DNA from: Hymenobacter sp. CRA2 | Lineage (GTDB): Bacteria > Bacteroidota > Bacteroidia > Cytophagales > Hymenobacteraceae | Length of the DNA stretch: 64,000 nucleotides | Reading direction: 5' to 3' | Assembly (NCBI RefSeq): GCF_002007105.1 | Contig: NZ_MVBC01000006.1 | Location: 186,001 to 250,000 of the forward strand | Shown here: positions 9,217 through 18,582 of the stretch, piece after piece | Position numbering within the stretch: position 1 is the first letter of the stretch | Layout: the number at the start of each line of letters is the position of its first letter | Notes under the pieces: generated by a model | The model's database searches: none | Seen by the model: the letters and a program-made list of their open reading frames with translations, nothing else | Told to the model about the DNA's origin: nothing | Translations under genes and position numbers: made by a program

Positions 9217-11106
9217 ATGAAACAACGCTCTACCCTATTCCTCGGCCTGCTCGGGCTGCTCACTTTAGGCGCCGCCCAAAGCGGGCAGGCTCAGAATGCG
9301 CCCGTGCCGCAGCAGGCCGAAAGCGGCACGCTCGGCGCCGACTGGCTCAGCCAGACGGCCAGCGGCGTGCAATACGTCACCGTCACGCCCACGGCCACTA
9401 TCAACGGGCAAAACCCCGGTACGGCGGCCCGCGTCATTACTTACTCGGTGACCTTCCCCGGCGCCGGCGCCTACGACCTGTACGCCCGCGTGCGGGTAAA
9501 CGCCGGTGGGGCCAACGACGACAGCTTTTACTACGCTAACGGCTTCGGCCAGAAGCTGCCGGCCGACGACACGAACTGGATTACCGTTAACAACCTGAAC
9601 GCGGTGGGCTACGCCAGCGGCAGCGGCAACGTGGCCGTGGAAGGCGCCGGCGGGGCCGGCACGGGCGTGTGGAAGTGGATTAACCTCTCCAAGTTCAACG
9701 GCGGCGAGCCGCCCATCAGCTTCACCGTGGCGGCCGGCGGCCTCACGCAGACTTTCCAGATCGGGGCGCGCGAAGATGGGCTGGACATCGACAAGCTAGT
9801 GTTCGGCCAGACGGGGCTGTACTTCACGCCCGATCAGCTCGACAACAACCAGCAGGGCACCAGCGCGCCGCCCGTCACCTTCACGCCCACGGGGCCGCCC
9901 ATGGCGCAAGGCAAGTCCAAGTACCTGGGCGGGGTGTACAGTACGCCGCAGAAGCCCTTCTTCAACAAGTACTTCAACCAGGTGACGCCCGAAAACGCGG
10001 GCAAGTGGGGCTCGGTGGAAGCCACGCGCAACCAGATGAACTGGGCCGAGCTGGACTCGGCCTACGCGCTGGCCCGCCGCAACGGCTTTCCCTTCAAGAT
10101 GCACACCCTGATCTGGGGCCAGCAGCAGCCGATCTGGATTGAAACCCTGCCGCCCGCTGAGCAGCTGACCGAAATCCGGGAGTGGTTTCAGGCCGTGGCC
10201 CAGCGCTACCCCAATATCGACCAGATTGAGGTGGTGAACGAGGCCACCAACGACCTGCCGCTGAACGGCTCGACCGGCAACAACGGCCCGAACACGCCCG
10301 GCAGCGGCGCCGGCAACTACTACGACGCCCTCGGCGGGGCCGGTACTACGGGCTGGGACTGGGTCATCACCTCGTACCAGATGGCCCGGCAGTACTTCCC
10401 CAATGCCCAGCTGCTCATCAACGACTACGGCGTGATGAGCTACACCACCAACGCCCAGCGCTACCTCGGCATCGTGAACCTGCTGGTGCAGCGCAACCTG
10501 GTGGACGGCGTGGGCATTCAGGGCCACGCCTTCGAGACGAAGAATATCCCCACTTCTACGCTGATAGCCAACTTGAACACGCTGGCCTCGGCCGGCAAAC
10601 CCTTGTACATCACCGAGCTGGACATCGACGGCGTGAACAGCGCCAACCAGCTCGACGACGCCATCCAGCTGGCCGAATACCAGCGAGTATTTCCGGCCCT
10701 GTGGGAGTACCCGGCCGTGAAGGGCATGACCATCTGGGGCTACCGCCCCGGCCACTGGCGCTCCGCCCAGGGCGCCTACCTGGCCAACGCCGACAACACC
10801 GAGCGTTCGGCCCTGGTGTGGCTGAAAAACTACGTGCGCACCACCGTGCTGAAAACCCGCAGCGGCCAGGAAACCACCGTGCGCCTGTTCCCGAACCCAA
10901 CCACCGACGGCCGCTTCAGCCTCACCGGCACCCAAACCATCAGCCACCTGCGCATCGTGGATATGCAGGGCCGCACCGTGCACCAGCAGGCCCTGCATCA
11001 GCAAGCCAGCGTGGAGCTGCAGCCCAAGCTGGCCGCCGGCCTCTACGCTGTGCAGCTGACCGCCACCGACGGCAGCCTGATTACCAGCAAGCTGCTGGTG
11101 GAGTAG
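9217..11106 (+). CDS. Secreted GH10 endo-1,4-beta-xylanase with T9SS C-terminal sorting domain
   Basis: A 629-residue multidomain enzyme: signal peptide (LGLLGLLTLGAAQSGQAQ), an N-terminal beta-sandwich resembling a carbohydrate-binding module up to about residue 200, a GH10 barrel at about 230-545, and a type A T9SS C-terminal domain (FPNPTTDGRFSL ... GLYAVQL) over the last 75 residues. The general acid/base is Glu342 in VVNEATND and the nucleophile Glu467 in ITELDID. The T9SS tail predicts export across the outer membrane and surface attachment or release, so it would start xylan depolymerisation outside the cell. It is one of two GH10 genes here and the only one with this tail, which suggests an outside/inside division of labour. 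Confidence 0.95.
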   Translation: MKQRSTLFLGLLGLLTLGAAQSGQAQNAPVPQQAESGTLGADWLSQTASGVQYVTVTPTATINGQNPGTAARVITYSVTFPGAGAYDLYARVRVNAGGANDDSFYYANGFGQKLPADDTNWITVNNLNAVGYASGSGNVAVEGAGGAGTGVWKWINLSKFNGGEPPISFTVAAGGLTQTFQIGAREDGLDIDKLVFGQTGLYFTPDQLDNNQQGTSAPPVTFTPTGPPMAQGKSKYLGGVYSTPQKPFFNKYFNQVTPENAGKWGSVEATRNQMNWAELDSAYALARRNGFPFKMHTLIWGQQQPIWIETLPPAEQLTEIREWFQAVAQRYPNIDQIEVVNEATNDLPLNGSTGNNGPNTPGSGAGNYYDALGGAGTTGWDWVITSYQMARQYFPNAQLLINDYGVMSYTTNAQRYLGIVNLLVQRNLVDGVGIQGHAFETKNIPTSTLIANLNTLASAGKPLYITELDIDGVNSANQLDDAIQLAEYQRVFPALWEYPAVKGMTIWGYRPGHWRSAQGAYLANADNTERSALVWLKNYVRTTVLKTRSGQETTVRLFPNPTTDGRFSLTGTQTISHLRIVDMQGRTVHQQALHQQASVELQPKLAAGLYAVQLTATDGSLITSKLLVE

Positions 11107-11217
11107 CCTCTTGGTTACCCGGGCCGGCGGCGGGCGGCTGAAGGTGAGTGCGGCGGTCCGCTGCCGGTTCCGGGAACCGATTTCGCTGATTACCCAACCA
11201 ACTTTTTCTTACCCATC

Positions 11218-12549
11218 ATGGCGCTTAGCACGCTTTCCCAAACCGAGTATTTCAAGGGCATTGCGCCGATCAAGTTCGAAGGCCGCGAGTCGGACAACCC
11301 ACTGGCTTTTAAGTGGTACGACGAGAACCGCGTGGTGGCTGGCAAGACCATGAAGGAGCACTTGCGCTTCGCCACGGCCTACTGGCATACCTTCACCGGC
11401 ACTGGCGGCGACCCGTTCGGCCCCGGCACCAAGCAGTTTGCCTGGGACCAGCAGGCCGACATCCTCGGCCGCGCCCACGATAAGATGGACGCCGCCTTCG
11501 AGTTCTTCACCAAGCTGGGCACGCCCTACTACTGCTTCCACGACGTGGATTTGGTGGACGAAGGCTCCTCGCTGCGCGAGTACGAAAGCAACCTGCAGCG
11601 CATCGTGGAGTACGCCAAGCAGAAGCAGCAGGAAACCGGCGTGAAGCTGCTCTGGGGCACGGCCAACGTATTTTCGAACCCGCGCTACATGAACGGCGCC
11701 AGCACCAACCCCGACTTTCAGGTGGTGGCCCACGCCGGCACGCAGGTGCTGAACGCGCTGGACGCGACCATCGCGCTGGGCGGCGAGAACTACGTGTTCT
11801 GGGGCGGCCGCGAAGGCTACATGACCCTGCTCAATACCAACATGAAGCGCGAGCTGGAGCACATGGGCCGCTTCCTCACGATGGCCCGCGACTACGCCCG
11901 CAAGCAGGGCTTCACCGGCAAGTTCTTCATCGAGCCCAAGCCCGCCGAGCCCACCAAGCACCAGTACGACTTCGACGCGGCCACCGTCATCGGCTTCCTG
12001 AAGGAGTACGGCCTCGACAAAGACTTCATGCTCAACCTGGAGGTGAACCACGCCACGCTGGCCGGCCACACCTTCGAGCACGAGCTGCAGGTGGCCGCCG
12101 ATGCCAACATGCTCGGCTCGATGGACGCCAACCGCGGCGACTATCAGAACGGCTGGGACACCGACCAGTTTCCGGTGAACCTGAACGAGTTGACCGAGTC
12201 CATGCTCATCATCCTGGAGCACGGCGGCTTCAAGCACGGCGGCATCAACTTCGACGCCAAGACCCGCCGCAACTCCACCGACCTGGAGGATATCTTCGTG
12301 GCCCACATCGGCGGCATGGACGCCTTCGCCCGCGCCCTCGTCACGGCCGACAACATCCTGCAAAAGTCGCCCTACCGCCAGTTCCGGCAGGAGCGCTACG
12401 CCTCGTTTGACTCGGGCGAGGGCCGCGCCTTCGAGCAGGGCCAGCTGACCCTGGAAGACCTGCGCCGCATCGCGCACGAGCACGGCGAGCCGACGCCGCG
12501 CAGCGGCAAGCAGGAATGGCTGGAAAACATCATCAACCAGTACATCTAA
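11218..12549 (+). CDS. xylA: Xylose isomerase
   Basis: A 443-residue cytoplasmic enzyme without a signal peptide, of normal length for group II xylose isomerases. Conserved pieces are the [11 protein letters not shown] segment carrying the catalytic His and Asp, [17 protein letters not shown], the metal-ligand block [35 protein letters not shown], and [15 protein letters not shown]. It converts D-xylose to D-xylulose. Placed inside a cluster of secreted xylan hydrolases, it links depolymerisation to the pentose phosphate pathway. No xylulokinase gene is visible in this window, so that step must be encoded elsewhere or upstream. Confidence 0.97.
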   Translation: MALSTLSQTEYFKGIAPIKFEGRESDNPLAFKWYDENRVVAGKTMKEHLRFATAYWHTFTGTGGDPFGPGTKQFAWDQQADILGRAHDKMDAAFEFFTKLGTPYYCFHDVDLVDEGSSLREYESNLQRIVEYAKQKQQETGVKLLWGTANVFSNPRYMNGASTNPDFQVVAHAGTQVLNALDATIALGGENYVFWGGREGYMTLLNTNMKRELEHMGRFLTMARDYARKQGFTGKFFIEPKPAEPTKHQYDFDAATVIGFLKEYGLDKDFMLNLEVNHATLAGHTFEHELQVAADANMLGSMDANRGDYQNGWDTDQFPVNLNELTESMLIILEHGGFKHGGINFDAKTRRNSTDLEDIFVAHIGGMDAFARALVTADNILQKSPYRQFRQERYASFDSGEGRAFEQGQLTLEDLRRIAHEHGEPTPRSGKQEWLENIINQYI

Positions 12550-12659
12550 GCAAATCAGTGTTGCGAACCTCATTCTCCGGCTTCCTCGCCTCTGAGCGCG
12601 GAAGAATCACCAGCTTCAGACGTTGGACTGCTCGTTGCCTCGGCTTATCTGCTCGGCCG

Positions 12660-14327
12660 ATGGCGGTAACTAGTCCATATGCCCTAACGGCTGGCACCCC
12701 CTCTCCATTTTCGGAGAGGGGGCCGGGGGGTGAAGCGACACGTCCGCGCCGCCTGCGTCAACTAGGCTCCACCATTGGGCTGGTTGTCCTGGTCGCGACT
12801 TCCCTGCCCGCCCAAACGGTACAGTTGACGGTGCAGCCCGCGCCCGTCGCGGGGCCCGTCATCAGCAAGCATATTTACGGGCATTTCGCCGAGCACCTGG
12901 GCCGCTGCGTGTACGACGGCTTCTGGGTCGACCCGGCGCTGAACGTACCTAAGCAGGGCCGTATCCGCATGGACATTGTGGAGGCGCTGCGCAAGATTAA
13001 AGTAGCCAACCTGCGCTGGCCCGGCGGCTGCTTCGCCGACGCCTACCACTGGCGCGACGGCGTGGGCCCCGCGGCCCAGCGTCCGCGCACCATCAATACC
13101 TGGTGGGGCAACGCGGTGGAGGACAACAGCTTCGGCACGCACGAATTTCTGGAGCTGTGCCAGCTGCTCGGCGCCGAGCCGTACCTGGCGGCCAACGTGG
13201 GGAGCGGCACGGTGCAGGAAATGGCCAACTGGATGGAGTACCTGAACTCCAACGCCGACACCCCGCTCACCCAGCAGCGCCGCCAAAACGGCCACCCCGC
13301 GCCCTACGGCGTGACCATGTGGGGCATCGGCAACGAAAGCTGGGGCTGCGGCGGCAACATGACGCCCGACTACTACGCCGACGTGTACAAGCGCTACGCC
13401 ACCTTCGCCCACAACTACCCCGGCTCGCCGCCGCTCAAGCGCATCGTGAGCGGGGCCAACGGCGACGACCCGAACTGGACGGAGACGTGCATGAAGAAGA
13501 TTCCGCTCAACATGATGTGGGGCCTGACCCTGCACCAATACACGCTGCCGACCGGCAGCTGGAGCGGCAGCAAGGGCCCGGCTACCGGCTTCGGGGAGGC
13601 CGAGTATTTCAATACGATGCGCAACTGTCTGCGCATGGAGCCCATCGTGGCCAAGCACGCAGCCATCATGGACAAATACGACCCCAAAAAGCAGGTGGCG
13701 CTGCTGGTGGACGAGTGGGGCGTGTGGACCGACGTGGAGCCTGGCACCAACCCCGGCTTTTTGTACCAGCAAAACTCGCTGCGCGACGCGCTGGTGGCCG
13801 GCACCACGCTCAACATCTTCAACAACCACTGCGACCGGGTGCGCGGCGCCAACCTCGCCCAGGCCGTGAACGTGCTGCAGGCGCTCATCCTCACCGATAA
13901 GGAGCGGATGCTGCTGACGCCCACTTACCACGTCTTCGACCTCTACCAGGTGCACCAGGATGCCCAGTGGCTGCCGCTGCAGTTTAGCAGCCCCGAGTAT
14001 GCTATGGGCAGCGAGAAAATCCCAGCCCTGAACGCCTCTGCCTCGCGCGACAAAGCCGGCGCGGTGCACATTTCGCTGGTCAACCTCAACCCCAACCAAC
14101 CGCTGACGCTGGAAACCACGCTGCCCGGCGTGAAGTGGAACGCGGTAACCGGTCGCATTCTGACCTCGGCCAAGGTCAGCGACTACAATACCTTTGACCG
14201 GCCCGACAACGTGAAGCTCGCCAGCTTCCGGGGCGCCAAAAAACGCGGCGAGCAGCTCGTCGTGACGCTGCCGCCGAAATCGGTGGTGGTGCTGGAACTG
14301 ACTTCCACGAGCAAAACCAGCTCTTGA
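12660..14327 (+). CDS. GH51 alpha-L-arabinofuranosidase
   Basis: The GH51 part is clear: HIYGHFAEHLGRCVYDGFW, WPGGCFADAYHW, the acid/base Glu in GIGNESWGCGG (about residue 226 from this start) and the nucleophile Glu in LLVDEWGVW (about 352). It removes arabinofuranosyl side chains from arabinoxylan. A signal peptide with core IGLVVLVATSLPAQ is preceded by an odd 30-residue leader encoded by an intergenic-type palindrome, so the true start is uncertain. The ATG at 12660 is the closest in-frame ATG; the frame stays open further upstream to 12516, overlapping xylA, but that part looks non-coding. Family certain, N-terminus not. Confidence 0.92.
   Translation: MAVTSPYALTAGTPSPFSERGPGGEATRPRRLRQLGSTIGLVVLVATSLPAQTVQLTVQPAPVAGPVISKHIYGHFAEHLGRCVYDGFWVDPALNVPKQGRIRMDIVEALRKIKVANLRWPGGCFADAYHWRDGVGPAAQRPRTINTWWGNAVEDNSFGTHEFLELCQLLGAEPYLAANVGSGTVQEMANWMEYLNSNADTPLTQQRRQNGHPAPYGVTMWGIGNESWGCGGNMTPDYYADVYKRYATFAHNYPGSPPLKRIVSGANGDDPNWTETCMKKIPLNMMWGLTLHQYTLPTGSWSGSKGPATGFGEAEYFNTMRNCLRMEPIVAKHAAIMDKYDPKKQVALLVDEWGVWTDVEPGTNPGFLYQQNSLRDALVAGTTLNIFNNHCDRVRGANLAQAVNVLQALILTDKERMLLTPTYHVFDLYQVHQDAQWLPLQFSSPEYAMGSEKIPALNASASRDKAGAVHISLVNLNPNQPLTLETTLPGVKWNAVTGRILTSAKVSDYNTFDRPDNVKLASFRGAKKRGEQLVVTLPPKSVVVLELTSTSKTSS
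12697..12722. repeat. Palindrome in the 5' part of the GH51 gene
   Basis: Arms CCCCCTCTCC and GGAGAGGGGG flank a six-base loop, followed by a G-rich tail at 12723-12730. This kind of hairpin is normally intergenic in related genomes (recalled, not searched). Here it is read in frame as Gly-Thr-Pro-Ser-Pro-Phe-Ser-Glu-Arg-Gly-Pro at the start of the GH51 protein, immediately upstream of the real signal peptide. Confidence 0.7.
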
Positions 14328-14395
14328 TTCTTGCGCAATTTCTCTAGTACGCCATGCTCAGCTTGCCGAAGCATGACGTTCTTCTTGACCACCCA

Positions 14396-15499
14396 ATGAC
14401 TAAGCCCAATTTCACCGCTCGCCTGAGCCGCCGTCTGCTGATCGGCGCCTTGCTCGCGGGCAGCACCACGCTGCTTAGCTCGCAGCGCCCCGCCGCCGAT
14501 AAAGGCCTGAAAGACTACTACAAGGACTATTTTCCCGTGGGCGTGGCCGTAGGGCCGCAGTCCATCAAAGGGGAGGAGGCGGCCCTGATCAAAGCACAGT
14601 TCAACAGCGTGACGCCGGAAAACGCCATGAAGATGGGCCCGATTCACCCGGAGGAAAACCGCTACTTCTGGACCGACGCCGACGCCATCGTGGACTTCGC
14701 GCAGGCCAATAAGCTGCGCGTGCGTGGCCATAACCTGCTCTGGCACGAGCAGACGCCCAAGTGGCTGTTCAAGGACGCCGCGGGCAAGCCAGTGTCGAAG
14801 GAAGTGCTGCTCAAACGCCTGCATGACCACATCTTCACCGTGGTGAAGCGCTACAAGGGCAAGATTTACGCCTGGGACGTGGTCAACGAAGCCATCAGCG
14901 ACAACCCGCAGGAGTTTTTGCGCAACTCGGAGTGGTACCAGATCTGCGGCGAGGATTTTATTGCCAAGGCCTTCGAGTACGCCCACGAGGCCGACCCCAA
15001 GGCCGTGCTGTTCTACAACGACTACAACACGGAGCGGCCCGAAAAGCGCGAGCGGGTGTATAAGCTGCTCAAGCAGCTCGTCGACGCGAAAGTGCCCATT
15101 CACGCGGTGGGGCTACAGGGGCACTGGTCCTTGCAGGAACCCACCGAGCAGGAGCTGCGCGAGGCCATCGAGCGGTATGCTTCGCTGGGCCTGAAGGTGC
15201 AGATTACCGAGCTGGACGTATCCATTTACCCCTGGGAAAAAGAGCGCCGCACCAAGCGCCCGGGCGAGTCGGATGCCTACACACCCGAGCTGGAGCAGAA
15301 GCAGGCCGCGCAGTACAAGATGTTTTTCCGCGTGTTCCGCGACTACAAAAAGGTGCTGACCGGCGTCACGTTCTGGAACGTGTCAGACAAGTACTCGTGG
15401 CTCGACACGTACCCCGTAGCCGGCCGCAAAAACTACCCGCTTTTGTTCGACCAGAACCTGAAGCCCAAGAAGGCTTTCCAGGAAGTCGTGAATTTCTAA
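14396..15499 (+). CDS. GH10 endo-1,4-beta-xylanase (periplasmic type)
   Basis: From the ATG at 14396 the protein has 367 residues with a signal peptide (RRLLIGALLAGSTTLLSS). The ATG at 14354 is in frame, but the sequence between resembles the intergenic repeat tail (GCATGACGTTCTT) seen elsewhere in the window, so the later start is preferred. The GH10 barrel fills the rest: NSVTPENAMKMGPIHP, VRGHNLLWHEQTP, acid/base Glu165 in DVVNEAISD, nucleophile Glu272 in ITELDVSIYP, and FWNVSDKYSWLDTYP. There is no T9SS tail and no binding module, unlike the other GH10 enzyme, so it probably acts in the periplasm on imported xylo-oligosaccharides. Confidence 0.95.
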   Translation: MTKPNFTARLSRRLLIGALLAGSTTLLSSQRPAADKGLKDYYKDYFPVGVAVGPQSIKGEEAALIKAQFNSVTPENAMKMGPIHPEENRYFWTDADAIVDFAQANKLRVRGHNLLWHEQTPKWLFKDAAGKPVSKEVLLKRLHDHIFTVVKRYKGKIYAWDVVNEAISDNPQEFLRNSEWYQICGEDFIAKAFEYAHEADPKAVLFYNDYNTERPEKRERVYKLLKQLVDAKVPIHAVGLQGHWSLQEPTEQELREAIERYASLGLKVQITELDVSIYPWEKERRTKRPGESDAYTPELEQKQAAQYKMFFRVFRDYKKVLTGVTFWNVSDKYSWLDTYPVAGRKNYPLLFDQNLKPKKAFQEVVNF

Positions 15500-15515
15500 T
15501 GCTGCCGAAGCAAGA

Positions 15516-15680
15516 CTAGAGCTAAGGCTAAAAGCTAGTTCCCCTCCTCAGCTGAGGAGGGGTGCCCGAAGGGCGGGGTGGTTGACCAATCGTTTGGGCG
15601 TCATCTAATTCTAGACTTTTAGCTCTAGTCTTTCAATCACCCCAGCCCCTCCTCAGCTGAGGAGGGGAGCTGGTTTTAGC
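15516..15680. repeat. Composite inverted repeat with two identical CTCAGCTGAG palindromes
   Basis: Two identical 22-bp perfect palindromes (CCCCTCCTCAGCTGAGGAGG + GG) lie at 15541-15562 and 15646-15667. The flanking bases are inverted as well: GCTAGTT before the first against AGCTGGTTTTA after the second, and GCGGGGTGGTTGA against CAATCACCCC on the inner sides. A second pair with AGACTAGAGCTAA and TTAGCTCTAGTCT is interleaved. The whole unit can fold as one long hairpin or two small ones. The same unit recurs at 40054-40258. It lies between the second GH10 gene and GH115. Confidence 0.85.
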
Positions 15681-15700
15681 CCCGCGTTGGCTGATTTCGC

Positions 15701-18346
15701 ATGCCCATGATCTTTCCTGATTCAACTTTCCCTCGCCTCCTGCGCTGGCTGCCCGCGCTGCTTCTGCTGCTCGGCGCCCTGCCCGCGCTGGCCGCGTCAC
15801 TCGTGCCGGCTGTACCCGGCTCCGAAGCATACGTGTCGGCCGAGAAAGGCAAGAACCGCTTCCCGCTGGCAGCCGGTGGCAAAGCCGCACCGCTGTTTGC
15901 CAGCGCCCAGGACTGGCCTGGCGTGCTGCGTGCCGCCCGCGACCTGCAGGCCGACATCAACCGCGTGACCAAGCTGCAGCCCGCGCTGACTACCGACAAA
16001 GCCCCGAGCGGCAAGGACGTCGTCATCATCGGCACCGTGGGCAAAAGCCCGCTCATCGATCAGCTCATCCGCGACAAAAAGCTCGATGCCAACGGGCTGG
16101 CCGGCAAGTGGGAAACCTTCGTGGTGCAGACGGTGGACAAGCCCCTGGCCGGCGTCGACCGGGCCCTGGTGGTGGCCGGCAGCGACAAGCGCGGCACCAT
16201 CTTCGGCATCTATGATTTGTCGCAGCAGATGGGCGTCTCGCCCTGGTACTGGTGGGCCGATGTGCCCGTAGCGCCGCAAAAGGCGCTGTACGTGCTGCCC
16301 GGGCGCCATTCCCTGGGCGAGCCGCAGGTGAAGTACCGTGGCATCTTCATCAACGACGAGGCGCCGGCCTTGCAAAACTGGTCGCAGGAGAAGTTCGGCG
16401 GCGTCAACTCGAAGATGTACACCCACATGTTCGAGCTGATTCTGCGCCTGAAGGGCAACTACCTCTGGCCCGCCATGTGGGGCAACGCCTTCAGCGCCGA
16501 CGATCCGCAGAACCCCGTGCTGGCCGACGAGTACGGCATCGTGATGGGCACTTCGCACCACGAGCCGCTCACGCGCGCCCACGACGAGTGGCGCCGCTTC
16601 GGTAAGGGCCCCTGGAACTACCAGACCAATGCCGAGAAGCTGCGCGAGTTTTGGCGCGGCGGCATGAAGCGCATGGGCACGCGCGAAAACATCGTGAGCA
16701 TCGGCATGCGCGGCGACGGCGACGAGCCCATGAGCGAGGAAAGCAACATTGCCCTGCTGGAGCGCATCGTGGCCGATCAGCGCAAGATCATTGCCGAAGA
16801 AACCGGCAAGCCCGCCGAGCAGACCCCGCAGCTCTGGGCCCTCTACAAGGAAGTGCAGGACTACTACGACCGCGGCATGCGCGTGCCCGACGACGTGACC
16901 CTGCTGCTCTGCGACGACAACTGGGGCAACATCCGCAAGCTGCCCAAACTCGGCGAAAAGCCCCGCCCCGGCGGCTACGGCATCTACTACCACTTCGACT
17001 ACGTGGGCGGCCCGCGCAACTACAAGTGGCTGAACACGAACCCGCTGCCGCGCATCTGGGAGCAGATGCACCTGGCCCACGAGTACGGCGCCAACCAGAT
17101 CTGGATTGTGAACGTGGGCGACCTGAAGCCCATGGAATTCCCTATCAGCTTCTTCCTCGACTACGCCTGGAACCCCAACAAGTGGCCCGCCAATAGCCTA
17201 GCCCAGTACCACCAGCAGTGGGCCGCCGGGCAGTTCGGCGCCAAGCACGCGGCCGGCATTGCCGATATCCTGGCCAAATACGCCAAGTACAACAGCCGCC
17301 GCAAGCCCGAGCTGCTCGACGCCGACACCTACAGCCTAACCAATTACCGCGAGTGGGAAACCGTGGTGGCCAATTGGCAGCAGCTACTCGCCCGAGCCGA
17401 ACAAATCGGCCAGCAAATGCCCGCCGAGTACCGCGACGCCTACTACGAGCTGGTGCTGCATCCGGTACAGGCCTGCGCCAACCTCAACGAGCTGTACTAC
17501 ACCGTGGCCCAAAACCGCGCCGCGGCCAAAGACGGTGCCGCCAACACCAACGCGCTGGCCGACAAAGCCAAAGCCCTCTTCGCCAAGGACGCGGAAATCA
17601 AGCAGCGCTACCACGCGCTGGCCGGCGGCAAGTGGAACCACATGATGGACCAGACGCACATCGGCTACACGTATTGGCAGCAGCCGCCCGCCGATAAAAT
17701 GCCGGAGGTGGTTGTCTTGCCGGCTGATCAAATTAAGGCGGCTGCGGAGCCTGCGGTTGCGGCCTCCAAACCAGCTGGTAAAGGACTTGCGAGCAGCGGC
17801 TTCGCGGAAACCGACGGCTACGTGAGCATCGAAGCGGAGCACTTCGACAAGGCCGTGAACGGCGCCGGCGTCACCTGGCAGGTAATTCCTGACCTAGGCC
17901 GCACCCTTTCGGGCGTGACGGCCATGCCCCCCACGGTGGGCAGCCCCGCGCCCGGCGGCGGCACCCCGCACCTGGAGTACCGCGTGCAGCTAACGGGCAC
18001 CGCTCCGGTCACGGTGCACGCCTACTTCGCCCCGACGCTGGACTTCCGCAACCAGGGCGGCCTGCGCTACGCCGTCAGCATCGACGACGAAGCGCCGCAA
18101 ATCATCAACCTGCACACCGGGCTGGTGGCCGACAACGGCAACCGGCCCTGGGAGCAGTCCGTGGCCCAGAACATCATCATCAAAACCTCGCAGCACCAGC
18201 TGGCCAAAACAGGCGAGCATACGCTGAAGTTCTGGCTTGTCGACCCCGGCGTGGTGCTGGAAAAGCTTGTGCTCGACCACGGCGGGCTGAAGCCCAGCTA
18301 CCTCGGCCCGCCCGAAAGCCCCCGCGGCGGGGCCCGGAACCCGTAA
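15701..18346 (+). CDS. GH115 xylan alpha-1,2-glucuronidase
   Basis: An 881-residue protein with signal peptide (LLRWLPALLLLLGALPALAA; an alternative ATG lies two codons in). The GH115 body is recognisable: SDKRGTIFGIYDLSQQMGVS, PWYWWADVPV, KYRGIFINDEAPALQNW, LILRLKGNYLWPAMWGNAF, GTSHHEPLTRAHDEW, and GMRGDGDEPM. The C-terminal part (VSIEAEHF ... LEKLVLDHGGLKPSYLGPPE) is the beta-sandwich found at the end of GH115 enzymes. These remove (4-O-methyl)glucuronic acid from internal xylose units. It completes the side-chain removal set and is the last gene of the xylan locus; a strong terminator follows 35 bp later. Confidence 0.95.
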   Translation: MPMIFPDSTFPRLLRWLPALLLLLGALPALAASLVPAVPGSEAYVSAEKGKNRFPLAAGGKAAPLFASAQDWPGVLRAARDLQADINRVTKLQPALTTDKAPSGKDVVIIGTVGKSPLIDQLIRDKKLDANGLAGKWETFVVQTVDKPLAGVDRALVVAGSDKRGTIFGIYDLSQQMGVSPWYWWADVPVAPQKALYVLPGRHSLGEPQVKYRGIFINDEAPALQNWSQEKFGGVNSKMYTHMFELILRLKGNYLWPAMWGNAFSADDPQNPVLADEYGIVMGTSHHEPLTRAHDEWRRFGKGPWNYQTNAEKLREFWRGGMKRMGTRENIVSIGMRGDGDEPMSEESNIALLERIVADQRKIIAEETGKPAEQTPQLWALYKEVQDYYDRGMRVPDDVTLLLCDDNWGNIRKLPKLGEKPRPGGYGIYYHFDYVGGPRNYKWLNTNPLPRIWEQMHLAHEYGANQIWIVNVGDLKPMEFPISFFLDYAWNPNKWPANSLAQYHQQWAAGQFGAKHAAGIADILAKYAKYNSRRKPELLDADTYSLTNYREWETVVANWQQLLARAEQIGQQMPAEYRDAYYELVLHPVQACANLNELYYTVAQNRAAAKDGAANTNALADKAKALFAKDAEIKQRYHALAGGKWNHMMDQTHIGYTYWQQPPADKMPEVVVLPADQIKAAAEPAVAASKPAGKGLASSGFAETDGYVSIEAEHFDKAVNGAGVTWQVIPDLGRTLSGVTAMPPTVGSPAPGGGTPHLEYRVQLTGTAPVTVHAYFAPTLDFRNQGGLRYAVSIDDEAPQIINLHTGLVADNGNRPWEQSVAQNIIIKTSQHQLAKTGEHTLKFWLVDPGVVLEKLVLDHGGLKPSYLGPPESPRGGARNP

Positions 18347-18380
18347 GCCGCTGACACCTGCTTCGTCGGTAGGAGTTGCC

Positions 18381-18426
18381 CAAAAACGAATGCCGTACCG
18401 GGGCCCCGGTACGGCATTCGTTTTTG
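18381..18426. terminator. 46-bp perfect palindrome, probable bidirectional terminator after the xylan locus
   Basis: Both 23-bp arms match perfectly: CAAAAACGAATGCCGTACCG + GGG and its exact reverse complement ending in CGTTTTTG. A-tract and T-tract on the two sides fit intrinsic termination on either strand. It sits 35 bp after the GH115 stop codon. Confidence 0.85.
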
Positions 18427-18582
18427 CTAGGAACACGCGGCGCAGCGGCGCCGATGCGGAGTGAATTAGGATATTGGTACCGGTCGATTGGCTGGAAGAA
18501 TACTGCAGTTGGTTTCGCTGGCTGCGGACCTTCTTTGGGCCATTCTTTCGGAAAGTCGACCATTTGCCGTTACCGCCCCTCT

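Noticed and set aside
12762-14099. Minus-strand frame opposite the GH51 gene
   Set aside because: Antisense shadow; the + strand frame carries all GH51 catalytic motifs.
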